Part shown: positions 1 through 12,359 of the stretch, in pieces
How positions within the stretch are numbered: position 1 is the first letter of the stretch
Layout of the letters: each line of letters starts with the position of its first letter
Origin: Tritrichomonas musculus
Lineage: Eukaryota; Parabasalia; Tritrichomonadida; Tritrichomonadidae
Length of the DNA: 39,604 nt
Assembly: GCA_039105265.1 (NCBI GenBank)
Contig: JAPFFF010000140.1
Span: 1 to 39,604 of the forward strand
Reading direction: 5' to 3'
The notes under the pieces: model-generated
What the model saw: the letters and a program-made list of their open reading frames with translations, nothing else
What the model was told of the DNA's origin: nothing
The model's database searches: none
Translations under genes and position numbers: made by a program

Positions 1-51
1 CAGTTTCACATCATTCACAGTTTCACATCATTCGCAGTTTCACATCATTCA

Positions 52-255
52 CAGTTTAACATCACTCGCAGTTTAACATCACTCGCAGTTTAACATCACT
101 CGCAGTTTAACATCACTCGCAGTTTCACATCATTCACAGTTTCACATCATTCACAGTTTAACATCACTCGCAGTTTAACATCACTCGCAGTTTAACATCA
201 CTCGCAGTTTAACATCACTCGCAGTTTCACATCATTCACAGTTTCACATCATTCA
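52..255. repeat. 102-bp hexamer higher-order repeat, two copies
   Basis: Two adjacent identical six-unit blocks, each four C units followed by two A units: 52-153 and 154-255. The next block begins with E units, so the pattern stops there. Confidence 0.9.
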
Positions 256-884
256 CAGTTTAGCATCACTCGCAGTTTAGCATCACTCGCAGTTTAGCAT
301 CACTCGCAGTTTCACATCATTCACAGTTTCACATCATTCGCAGTTTCACATCATTCACAGTTTAACATCACTCGCAGTTTAACATCACTCGCAGTTTAAC
401 ATCACTCGCAGTTTAACATCACTCGCAGTTTCACATCATTCACAGTTTCACATCATTCACAGTTTCACATCATTCACAGTTTCACATCATTCGCAGTTTA
501 ACATCACTCGCAGTTTAGCATCATTCGCAGTTTAACATCATTCGCAGTTTCACATCATTCGCAGTTTCACATCATTCACAGTTTAGCATCATTCGCAGTT
601 TAACATCACTCGCAGTTTAACATCACTCGCAGTTTCACATCATTCACAGTTTCACATCATTCACAGTTTCACATCATTCACAGTTTAGCATCATTCGCAG
701 TTTAACATCACTCGCAGTTTAGCATCATTCGCAGTTTAACATCATTCGCAGTTTCACATCATTCGCAGTTTCACATCATTCACAGTTTCACATCATTCAC
801 AGTTTAGCATCATTCGCAGTTTAACATCACTCGCAGTTTAGCATCACTCGCAGTTTCACATCACTCGCAGTTTCACATCATTCA

Positions 885-1649
885 CAGTTTCACATCATTC
901 ACAGTTTCACATCATTCACAGTTTCACATCATTCACAGTTTAGCATCACTCGCAGTTTAGCATCACTCGCAGTTTAGCATCACTCGCAGTTTCACATCAT
1001 TCACAGTTTCACATCATTCGCAGTTTCACATCATTCACAGTTTCACATCATTCACAGTTTAACATCACTCGCAGTTTAACATCACTCGCAGTTTAACATC
1101 ACTCGCAGTTTCACATCATTCACAGTTTCACATCATTCACAGTTTAGCATCACTCGCAGTTTAGCATCACTCGCAGTTTAGCATCACTCGCAGTTTAACA
1201 TCACTCGCAGTTTCACATCACTCGCAGTTTCACATCATTCACAGTTTCACATCATTCACAGTTTCACATCATTCACAGTTTAGCATCACTCGCAGTTTAG
1301 CATCACTCGCAGTTTAGCATCACTCGCAGTTTCACATCACTCGCAGTTTCACATCATTCACAGTTTCACATCATTCACAGTTTCACATCATTCACAGTTT
1401 AGCATCACTCGCAGTTTAGCATCACTCGCAGTTTAGCATCACTCGCAGTTTCACATCATTCACAGTTTCACATCATTCGCAGTTTCACATCATTCACAGT
1501 TTCACATCATTCACAGTTTAACATCACTCGCAGTTTAACATCACTCGCAGTTTAACATCACTCGCAGTTTCACATCATTCACAGTTTCACATCATTCACA
1601 GTTTAGCATCACTCGCAGTTTAGCATCACTCGCAGTTTAGCATCACTCG
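885..1649. repeat. 459-bp-offset duplication, 306 bp per copy
   Basis: The 18 units at 885-1190 recur without a difference at 1344-1649 (offset 27 units). Unit order is A-A-A-E-E-E-A-B-A-A-C-C-C-A-A-E-E-E. It stops on both sides at a different unit: A against I before, C against A after. The copies overlap no other sequence and are separated by the 119-bp heptamer pair's first copy and neighbouring units. Confidence 0.92.
1208..1445. repeat. 119-bp heptamer higher-order repeat, two copies
   Basis: Two adjacent identical seven-unit blocks, 1208-1326 and 1327-1445, each I-A-A-A-E-E-E. A related version with four A units starts at the I unit at 851. This is the cleanest small tandem higher-order repeat in the window. 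Confidence 0.93.
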
Positions 1650-2567
1650 CAGTTTCACATCATTCACAGTTTCACATCATTCACAGTTTCACATCATTCA
1701 CAGTTTAGCATCATTCGCAGTTTAACATCACTCGCAGTTTAGCATCATTCGCAGTTTAACATCACTCGCAGTTTAACATCACTCGCAGTTTCACATCATT
1801 CACAGTTTAGCATCATTCGCAGTTTAACATCACTCGCAGTTTAACATCACTCGCAGTTTCACATCATTCACAGTTTCACATCATTCATAGTTTCACATCA
1901 TTCACAGTTTAGCATCATTCGCAGTTTAACATCACTCGCAGTTTAGCATCATTCGCAGTTTAACATCATTCGCAGTTTCACATCATTCGCAGTTTCACAT
2001 CATTCACAGTTTCACATCATTCACAGTTTAGCATCATTCGCAGTTTAACATCACTCGCAGTTTAACATCACTCGCAGTTTAACATCATTCGCAGTTTCAC
2101 ATCATTCACAGTTTAGCATCATTCGCAGTTTAGTATCATTCACAGTTTAGCATCATTCGCAGTTTAACATCACTCGCAGTTTAACATCACTCGCAGTTTC
2201 ACATCATTCACAGTTTAGCATCATTCGCAGTTTCACATCATTCACAGTTTAGCATCATTCGCAGTTTAACATCACTCGCAGTTTAGCATCATTCGCAGTT
2301 TCACATCATTCACAGTTTAGCATCATTCGCAGTTTAACATCACTCGCAGTTTAGCATCATTCGCAGTTTAACATCATTCGCAGTTTCACATCATTCACAG
2401 TTTAGCATCATTCGCAGTTTCACATCATTCACAGTTTCACATCATTCGCAGTTTCACATCATTCGCAGTTTCACATCATTCACAGTTTAGCATCATTCGC
2501 AGTTTAACATCACTCGCAGTTTAACATCACTCGCAGTTTAGCATCATTCGCAGTTTAACATCATTCG

Positions 2568-3672
2568 CAGTTTAGCATCATTCGCAGTTTAACATCACTC
2601 GCAGTTTAACATCACTCGTAGTTTCACATCATTCACAGTTTCACATCATTCACAGTTTCACATCATTCACAGTTTAGCATCATTCGCAGTTTAACATCAC
2701 TCGCAGTTTAGCATCATTCGCAGTTTAACATCATTCGCAGTTTCACATCATTCGCAGTTTCACATCATTCACAGTTTCACATCATTCACAGTTTAGCATC
2801 ATTCGCAGTTTAACATCACTCGCAGTTTAACATCACTCGCAGTTTCACATCATTCACAGTTTCATATCATTCGCAGTTTAGCATCATTCACAGTTTAGCA
2901 TCATTCGCAGTTTAACATCACTCGCAGTTTAGCATCATTCGCAGTTTAACATCATTCGCAGTTTATCATCATTCACAGTTTAGCATCATTCGCAGTTTCA
3001 CATCATTCACAGTTTAGCATCATTCACAGTTTAGCATCATTCGCAGTTTAACATAACTCGCAGTTTAGCATCATTCACAGTTTAGCATCATTCGCAGTTT
3101 AACATCACTCGCAGTTTAGCATCATTCGCAGTTTAACATCATTCGCAGTTTCACATCATTCACAGTTTAGCATCATTCGCAGTTTCACATCATTCACAGT
3201 TTCACATCATTCGCAGTTTAGCATCATTCACAGTTTAGCATCATTCGCAGTTTAACATCACTCGCAGTTTAACATCACTCGCAGTTTAACATCACTCGCA
3301 GTTTCACATCATTCACAGTTTCACATCATTCACAGTTTAGCATCATTCGCAGTTTAACATCACTCGCAGTTTAGCATCATTCGCAGTTTAACATCATTCG
3401 CAGTTTCACATCATTCACAGTTTAGCATCATTCGTAGTTTCACATCATTCACAGTTTCACATCATTCGCAGTTTCACATCATTCACAGTTTCACATCATT
3501 CACAGTTTAACATCACTCGCAGTTTAACATCACTCGCAGTTTAACATCACTCGCAGTTTCACATCATTCACAGTTTCACATCATTCACAGTTTAGCATCA
3601 TTCGCAGTTTAACATCACTCGCAGTTTAGCATCATTCGCAGTTTCACATCATTCACAGTTTAGCATCATTCG
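2568..3672. repeat. 1,105-bp block, copy 1 (partners 8416-9520 and, in part, 4285-5032)
   Basis: These 65 units match 8416-9520 at an offset of 5,848 bp (344 units). Three units differ: those at 2857, 2874 and 2959. Three rare off-grid bases are shared with the partner: T at 2619 (8467), A at 3055 (8903) and T at 3435 (9283), which shows that the copies descend from one block and did not simply converge. Bases 2865 (T) and 2966 (T) are private to this copy. From 2959 the block also matches 4285 onward. Confidence 0.93.
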
Positions 3673-4199
3673 CAGTTTCACATCATTCACAGTTTCACAT
3701 CATTCGCAGTTTCACATCATTCGCAGTTTCACATCATTCACAGTTTCACATCATTCACAGTTTAGCATCATTCGCAGTTTAGCATCATTCACAGTTTAAC
3801 ATCATTCACAGTTTAACATCATTCACAGTTTCACATCATTCACAGTTTAGCATCATTCGCAGTTTCACATCATTCACAGTTTAGCATCATTCGCAGTTTC
3901 ACATCATTCACAGTTTAACATCATTCACAGTTTAACATCATTCGCAGTTTCACATCATTCACAGTTTAGCATCATTCGCAGTTTCACATCATTCACAGTT
4001 TAGCATCATTCGCAGTTTAGCATCATTCACAGTTTAACATCATTCACAGTTTAACATCATTCGCAGTTTCACATCATTCACAGTTTCACATCATTCACAG
4101 TTTAACATCACTCGCAGTTTAACATCACTCGCAGTTTAACATCATTCGCAGTTTCACATCATTCGCAGTTTCACATCATTCACAGTTTAGCATCATTCG
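3639..4199. repeat. 561-bp block, copy 1 (partner 11799-12359)
   Basis: These 33 units match 11799-12359 at an offset of 8,160 bp (480 units). One base differs, A at 3825 against G at 11985 (H against F unit). The block contains the recurrent D-G-H-F unit motif. A shorter relative near 13,808-14,280 has the same order but lacks a seven-unit stretch. Confidence 0.88.
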
Positions 4200-4284
4200 C
4201 AGTTTAGCATCACTCGCAGTTTAGCATCATTCACAGTTTCACATCATTCACAGTTTAGCATCATTCGCAGTTTAACATCACTCG

Positions 4285-5032
4285 CAGTTTAGCATCATTC
4301 ACAGTTTAGCATCATTCGCAGTTTCACATCATTCACAGTTTAGCATCATTCACAGTTTAGCATCATTCGCAGTTTAACATCACTCGCAGTTTAGCATCAT
4401 TCACAGTTTAGCATCATTCGCAGTTTAACATCACTCGCAGTTTAGCATCATTCGCAGTTTAACATCATTCGCAGTTTCACATCATTCACAGTTTAGCATC
4501 ATTCGCAGTTTCACATCATTCACAGTTTCACATCATTCGCAGTTTAGCATCATTCACAGTTTAGCATCATTCGCAGTTTAACATCACTCGCAGTTTAACA
4601 TCACTCGCAGTTTAACATCACTCGCAGTTTCACATCATTCGCAGTTTCACATCATTCACAGTTTAGCATCATTCGCAGTTTAACATCACTCGCAGTTTAG
4701 CATCATTCGCAGTTTAACATCATTCGCAGTTTCACATCATTCACAGTTTAGCATCATTCGTAGTTTCACATCATTCACAGTTTCACATCATTCGCAGTTT
4801 CACATCATTCACAGTTTCACATCATTCACAGTTTAACATCACTCGCAGTTTAACATCACTCGCAGTTTAACATCACTCGCAGTTTCACATCATTCACAGT
4901 TTCACATCATTCACAGTTTAGCATCATTCGCAGTTTAACATCACTCGTAGTTTAGCATCATTCGCAGTTTCACATCATTCACAGTTTAGCATCATTCGCA
5001 GTTTCACATCATTCACAGTTTCACATCATTCG
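4285..5032. repeat. 748-bp block, third copy of the 2.9-3.7 kb segment
   Basis: These 44 units match 2959-3706 at an offset of 1,326 bp (78 units). It shares the off-grid T at 4761 (equivalent to 3435 and 9283) but has the normal base where 3055 and 8903 carry A. It has a private T at 4948 and a B unit at 4625 where the partners have A. The pattern of shared and private variants gives a partial copying order: the 3055/8903 change arose after this copy split off, or was converted away here. Confidence 0.88.
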
Positions 5033-5649
5033 CAGTTTCACATCATTCACAGTTTCACATCATTCACAGTTTAACATCACTCGCAGTTTAACATCACTCG
5101 CAGTTTAACATCACTCGCAGTTTCACATCATTCACAGTTTCACATCATTCACAGTTTAGCATCATTCGCAGTTTAACATCACTCGCAGTTTAGCATCATT
5201 CGCAGTTTAACATCATTCGCAGTTTCACATCATTCGCAGTTTCACATCATTCACAGTTTCACATCATTCACAGTTTAGCATCATTCGCAGTTTAACATCA
5301 CTCGCAGTTTAACATCATTCGCAGTTTCACATCATTCACAGTTTCACATCATTCACAGTTTAGCATCATTCGCAGTTTAGCATCATTCACAGTTTAACAT
5401 CATTCACAGTTTAACATCATTCGCAGTTTCACATCATTCACAGTTTAGCATCATTCGCAGTTTCACATCATTCACAGTTTAGCATCATTCGCAGTTTCAC
5501 ATCATTCACAGTTTCACATCATTCGCAGTTTCACATCATTCACAGTTTCACATCATTCACAGTTTAACATCACTCGCAGTTTAACATCACTCGCAGTTTA
5601 ACATCACTCGCAGTTTCACATCATTCGCAGTTTCACATCATTCACAGTT

Positions 5650-7900
5650 TCACATCATTCGCAGTTTAGCATCATTCGCAGTTTCACATCATTCACAGTT
5701 TAGCATCATTCGCAGTTTCACATCATTCACAGTTTAGCATCATTCGCAGTTTCACATCATTCACAGTTTAGCATCATTCGCAGTTTCACATCATTCACAG
5801 TTTAGCATCATTCGCAGTTTCACATCATTCACAGTTTCACATCATTCGCAGTTTCACATCATTCACAGTTTCACATCATTCGCAGTTTCACATCATTCAC
5901 AGTTTCACATCATTCACAGTTTCACATCATTCACAGTTTAGCATCATTCGCAGTTTCACATCATTCACAGTTTAGCATCATTCGCAGTTTCACATCATTC
6001 ACAGTTTCACATCATTCGCAGTTTCACATCATTCACAGTTTCACATCACTCGCAGTTTCACATCATTCACAGTTTAGCATCATTCGCAGTTTCACATCAT
6101 TCACAGTTTAGCATCATTCGCAGTTTCACATCATTCACAGTTTAGCATCATTCGCAGTTTCACATCATTCACAGTTTAACATCATTCGCAGTTTCACATC
6201 ATTCACAGTTTAGCATCATTCGCAGTTTCACATCATTCACAGTTTAGCATCATTCGCAGTTTCACATCATTCACAGTTTAGCATCATTCGCAGTTTCACA
6301 TCATTCACAGTTTAGCATCATTCGCAGTTTCACATCATTCACAGTTTAGCATCATTCGCAGTTTCACATCATTCACAGTTTAACATCATTCGCAGTTTCA
6401 CATCATTCACAGTTTAGCATCATTCGCAGTTTCACATCATTCACAGTTTAGCATCATTCGCAGTTTCACATCATTCACAGTTTAGCATCATTCGCAGTTT
6501 CACATCATTCACAGTTTAGCATCATTCGCAGTTTCACATCATTCACAGTTTAACATCATTCGCAGTTTCACATCATTCACAGTTTAGCATCATTCGCAGT
6601 TTCACATCATTCACAGTTTAGCATCATTCGCAGTTTCACATCATTCACAGTTTAGCATCATTCGCAGTTTCACATCATTCGCAGTTTCACATCATTCACA
6701 GTTTAGCATCATTCGCAGTTTAACATCACTCGCAGTTTAACATCACTCGCAGTTTCACATCATTCACAGTTTAGCATCATTCGCAGTTTAACATCACTCG
6801 CAGTTTAGCATCATTCGCAGTTTAACATCATTCGCAGTTTCACATCATTCACAGTTTAGCATCATTCGCAGTTTCACATCATTCACAGTTTAACATCATT
6901 CGCAGTTTCACATCATTCACAGTTTAGCATCATTCGCAGTTTCACATCATTCACAGTTTAGCATCATTCGCAGTTTCACATCATTCACAGTTTAGCATCA
7001 TTCGCAGTTTCACATCATTCACAGTTTAACATCATTCGCAGTTTCACATCATTCACAGTTTAGCATCATTCGCAGTTTCACATCATTCACAGTTTAGCAT
7101 CATTCGCAGTTTCACATCATTCACAGTTTAGCATCATTCGCAGTTTCACATCATTCACAGTTTAGCATCATTCGCAGTTTCACATCATTCACAGTTTAGC
7201 ATCATTCGCAGTTTCACATCATTCACAGTTTAGCATCATTCGCAGTTTAGCATCATTCACAGTTTAACATCATTCACAGTTTAACATCATTCGCAGTTTC
7301 ACATCATTCACAGTTTAGCATCATTCGCAGTTTCACATCATTCACAGTTTAGCATCATTCGCAGTTTAGCATCATTCACAGTTTAACATCATTCACAGTT
7401 TAACATCATTCGCAGTTTCACATCATTCACAGTTTCACATCATTCGCAGTTTCACATCATTCACAGTTTAGCATCATTCGCAGTTTAACATCACTCGCAG
7501 TTTAGCATCATTCGCAGTTTAACATCATTCGCAGTTTCACATCATTCACAGTTTAGCATCATTCGCAGTTTCACATCATTCACAGTTTAGCATCATTCGC
7601 AGTTTAACATCACTCGCAGTTTAGCATCATTCGCAGTTTAACATCATTCGCAGTTTCACATCATTCACAGTTTAGCATCATTCGCAGTTTCACATCATTC
7701 ACAGTTTAACATCATTCGCAGTTTCACATCATTCACAGTTTAGCATCATTCGCAGTTTCACATCATTCACAGTTTAGCATCATTCGCAGTTTCACATCAT
7801 TCACAGTTTAGCATCATTCGCAGTTTCACATCATTCACAGTTTAACATCATTCGCAGTTTCACATCATTCACAGTTTAGCATCATTCGCAGTTTCACATC
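5650..7900. repeat. first A-D dimer-rich sector
   Basis: Long runs of A and D units alternate, making a 34-bp repeat. F replaces D at intervals, for example at 6172, 6376, 6546, 6886 and 7022 (spacings of 12, 10, 20 and 8 units). The irregular spacing shows there is no single fixed higher-order length here. Off-grid variants were not seen in this sector. Boundaries are approximate. Confidence 0.85.
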
Positions 7901-8415
7901 ATTCACAGTTTAGCATCATTCGCAGTTTAACATCATTCACAGTTTCACATCATTCGCAGTTTCACATCATTCGCAGTTTCACATCATTCACAGTTTAGCA
8001 TCATTCGCAGTTTAACATCACTCGCAGTTTAGCATCATTCGCAGTTTCACATCATTCACAGTTTAGCATCATTCGCAGTTTAACATCACTCGCAGTTTAG
8101 CATCATTCGCAGTTTAACATCATTCGCAGTTTCACATCATTCACAGTTTAGCATCATTCGCAGTTTCACATCATTCACAGTTTCACATCATTCGCAGTTT
8201 CACATCATTCACAGTTTCACATCATTCACAGTTTAACATCACTCGCAGTTTAACATCACTCGCAGTTTAACATCACTCGCAGTTTCACATCATTTACAGT
8301 TTCACATCATTCACAGTTTAGCATCACTCGCAGTTTAGCATCACTCGCAGTTTAGCATCACTCGCAGTTTCACATCATTCACAGTTTCACATCATTCACA
8401 GTTTCACATCATTCA

Positions 8416-9520
8416 CAGTTTAGCATCATTCGCAGTTTAACATCACTCGCAGTTTAACATCACTCGTAGTTTCACATCATTCACAGTTTCACATCATTCA
8501 CAGTTTCACATCATTCACAGTTTAGCATCATTCGCAGTTTAACATCACTCGCAGTTTAGCATCATTCGCAGTTTAACATCATTCGCAGTTTCACATCATT
8601 CGCAGTTTCACATCATTCACAGTTTCACATCATTCACAGTTTAGCATCATTCGCAGTTTAACATCACTCGCAGTTTAACATCACTCGCAGTTTCACATCA
8701 TTCACAGTTTCACATCATTCGCAGTTTCACATCATTCACAGTTTAGCATCATTCGCAGTTTAACATCACTCGCAGTTTAGCATCATTCGCAGTTTAACAT
8801 CATTCGCAGTTTAGCATCATTCACAGTTTAGCATCATTCGCAGTTTCACATCATTCACAGTTTAGCATCATTCACAGTTTAGCATCATTCGCAGTTTAAC
8901 ATAACTCGCAGTTTAGCATCATTCACAGTTTAGCATCATTCGCAGTTTAACATCACTCGCAGTTTAGCATCATTCGCAGTTTAACATCATTCGCAGTTTC
9001 ACATCATTCACAGTTTAGCATCATTCGCAGTTTCACATCATTCACAGTTTCACATCATTCGCAGTTTAGCATCATTCACAGTTTAGCATCATTCGCAGTT
9101 TAACATCACTCGCAGTTTAACATCACTCGCAGTTTAACATCACTCGCAGTTTCACATCATTCACAGTTTCACATCATTCACAGTTTAGCATCATTCGCAG
9201 TTTAACATCACTCGCAGTTTAGCATCATTCGCAGTTTAACATCATTCGCAGTTTCACATCATTCACAGTTTAGCATCATTCGTAGTTTCACATCATTCAC
9301 AGTTTCACATCATTCGCAGTTTCACATCATTCACAGTTTCACATCATTCACAGTTTAACATCACTCGCAGTTTAACATCACTCGCAGTTTAACATCACTC
9401 GCAGTTTCACATCATTCACAGTTTCACATCATTCACAGTTTAGCATCATTCGCAGTTTAACATCACTCGCAGTTTAGCATCATTCGCAGTTTCACATCAT
9501 TCACAGTTTAGCATCATTCG
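8416..9520. repeat. 1,105-bp block, copy 2 of 2568-3672
   Basis: Partner of 2568-3672 with 62 of 65 units identical. It carries the shared rare bases at 8467, 8903 and 9283 but lacks the private changes at 2865 and 2966. The match starts at a D unit that is preceded by A units here and by an F unit in copy 1, and it stops where copy 1 has A and this copy has G. Base 8295, just outside the block, is another private off-grid T. Confidence 0.93.
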
Positions 9521-10387
9521 CAGTTTAGCATCATTCACAGTTTAACATCACTCGCAGTTTAGCATCATTCACAGTTTCACATCATTCACAGTTTAGCATC
9601 ATTCGCAGTTTAACATCACTCGCAGTTTAGCATCATTCGCAGTTTCACATCATTCACAGTTTAGCATCATTCGCAGTTTAGCATCACTCGCAGTTTAGCA
9701 TCATTCGCAGTTTCACATCATTCACAGTTTAGCATCATTCGCAGTTTCACATCATTCACAGTTTAGCATCATTCGCAGTTTCACATCATTCACAGTTTAA
9801 CATCATTCACAGTTTAACATCATTCGCAGTTTCACATCATTCACAGTTTAGCATCATTCGCAGTTTCACATCATTCACAGTTTAGCATCATTCGCAGTTT
9901 AGCATCATTCACAGTTTAACATCATTCACAGTTTAACATCATTCGCAGTTTCACATCATTCACAGTTTCACATCATTCACAGTTTAACATCACTCGCAGT
10001 TTAACATCATTCGCAGTTTAACATCATTCGCAGTTTCACATCATTCGCAGTTTCACATCATTCACAGTTTAGCATCATTCGCAGTTTAGCATCATTCACA
10101 GTTTAACATCACTCGCAGTTTAGCATCATTCGCAGTTTCACATCATTCACAGTTTAGCATCATTCGCAGTTTCACATCATTCACAGTTTCACATCATTCA
10201 CAGTTTAGCATCATTCGCAGTTTAACATCACTCGCAGTTTAGCATCATTCACAGTTTAGCATCATTCGCAGTTTAACATCATTCACAGTTTAACATCATT
10301 CACAGTTTAACATCATTCGCAGTTTCACATCATTCACAGTTTCACATCATTCACAGTTTCACATCATTCGCAGTTTCACATCATTCG

Positions 10388-11101
10388 CAGTTTCACATCA
10401 TTCACAGTTTAGCATCATTCGCAGTTTAACATCACTCGCAGTTTAGCATCATTCGCAGTTTAGCATCATTCACAGTTTAGCATCATTCGCAGTTTCACAT
10501 CATTCACAGTTTAGCATCATTCACAGTTTAGCATCATTCGCAGTTTAACATCACTCGCAGTTTAGCATCATTCACAGTTTAGCATCATTCGCAGTTTAAC
10601 ATCACTCGCAGTTTAGCATCATTCGCAGTTTAACATCATTCGCAGTTTCACATCATTCACAGTTTAGCATCATTCGCAGTTTCACATCATTCACAGTTTC
10701 ACATCATTCGCAGTTTAGCATCATTCACAGTTTAGCATCATTCGCAGTTTAACATCACTCGCAGTTTAACATCACTCGCAGTTTAACATCACTCGCAGTT
10801 TCACATCATTCACAGTTTCACATCATTCACAGTTTAGCATCATTCGCAGTTTAACATCACTCGCAGTTTAGCATCATTCGCAGTTTAACATCATTCGCAG
10901 TTTCACATCATTCACAGTTTAGCATCATTCGCAGTTTCACATCATTCACAGTTTCACATCATTCGCAGTTTCACATCATTCACAGTTTCACATCATTCAC
11001 AGTTTAACATCACTCGCAGTTTAACATCACTCGCAGTTTAACATCACTCGCAGTTTCACATCATTCACAGTTTAGCATCATTCGCAGTTTCACATCATTC
11101 A
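10388..11101. repeat. block repeated at 16508 and 25688
   Basis: The 42 units at 10388-11101 are identical to 25688-26401 (offset 15,300 bp). The first 40 also match 16508-17187 (offset 6,120 bp) except for one unit: G at 10456 and 25756, A at 16576. The unit at 11068 is D here and in the 25.7-kb copy but A at 17188. The 16.5-kb copy is the odd one out, although the flanks otherwise group 16.5 kb with 25.7 kb. Confidence 0.9.
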
Positions 11102-11798
11102 CAGTTTCACATCATTCGCAGTTTAGCATCATTCACAGTTTAGCATCATTCGCAGTTTAACATCACTCGCAGTTTAACATCACTCGCAGTTTAACATCAC
11201 TCGCAGTTTCACATCATTCACAGTTTCACATCATTCACAGTTTAGCATCATTCGCAGTTTAACATCACTCGCAGTTTAGCATCATTCGCAGTTTAACATC
11301 ATTCGCAGTTTCACATCATTCACAGTTTAGCATCATTCGCAGTTTCACATCATTCACAGTTTCACATCATTCGCAGTTTCACATCATTCACAGTTTCACA
11401 TCATTCACAGTTTAACATCACTCGCAGTTTAACATCACTCGCAGTTTAACATCACTCGCAGTTTCACATCATTCGCAGTTTCACATCATTCACAGTTTAG
11501 CATCATTCGCAGTTTAACATCATTCACAGTTTAGCATCATTCGCAGTTTCACATCATTCACAGTTTAGCATCATTCGCAGTTTCACATCATTCACAGTTT
11601 CACATCATTCGCAGTTTCACATCATTCACAGTTTCACATCATTCACAGTTTAACATCACTCGCAGTTTAACATCACTCGCAGTTTAACATCACTCGCAGT
11701 TTCACATCATTCACAGTTTCACATCATTCACAGTTTAGCATCATTCGCAGTTTAACATCACTCGCAGTTTAGCATCATTCGCAGTTTAACATCATTCG

Positions 11799-12359
11799 CA
11801 GTTTCACATCATTCACAGTTTAGCATCATTCGCAGTTTCACATCATTCACAGTTTCACATCATTCGCAGTTTCACATCATTCGCAGTTTCACATCATTCA
11901 CAGTTTCACATCATTCACAGTTTAGCATCATTCGCAGTTTAGCATCATTCACAGTTTAACATCATTCACAGTTTAACATCATTCGCAGTTTCACATCATT
12001 CACAGTTTAGCATCATTCGCAGTTTCACATCATTCACAGTTTAGCATCATTCGCAGTTTCACATCATTCACAGTTTAACATCATTCACAGTTTAACATCA
12101 TTCGCAGTTTCACATCATTCACAGTTTAGCATCATTCGCAGTTTCACATCATTCACAGTTTAGCATCATTCGCAGTTTAGCATCATTCACAGTTTAACAT
12201 CATTCACAGTTTAACATCATTCGCAGTTTCACATCATTCACAGTTTCACATCATTCACAGTTTAACATCACTCGCAGTTTAACATCACTCGCAGTTTAAC
12301 ATCATTCGCAGTTTCACATCATTCGCAGTTTCACATCATTCACAGTTTAGCATCATTCG
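11799..12359. repeat. 561-bp block, copy 2 of 3639-4199
   Basis: Partner of 3639-4199, with 32 of 33 units identical. The match starts after a D unit in copy 1 and an F unit here, and ends before E in copy 1 and G here. Confidence 0.88.

Larger units (their letters stand above)
1..1700. repeat. left sector of homotypic unit runs (AAA, CCC, EEE)
   Basis: Here identical units stand in runs of two to four: C four times at 52-119 and 154-221, pairs or triplets of A between them, and E triplets at 256, 936, 1140, 1276, 1395 and 1599. Types E and I (C at unit position 14 with AG or CA at 7-8) are concentrated here and rare elsewhere. The alternating A-D dimer that dominates the right of the window is absent. 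The boundary near 1,700 is gradual: D units begin to appear between 500 and 850 and again from about 1,701. It looks like a distinct amplification regime of the same satellite. Confidence 0.85.
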
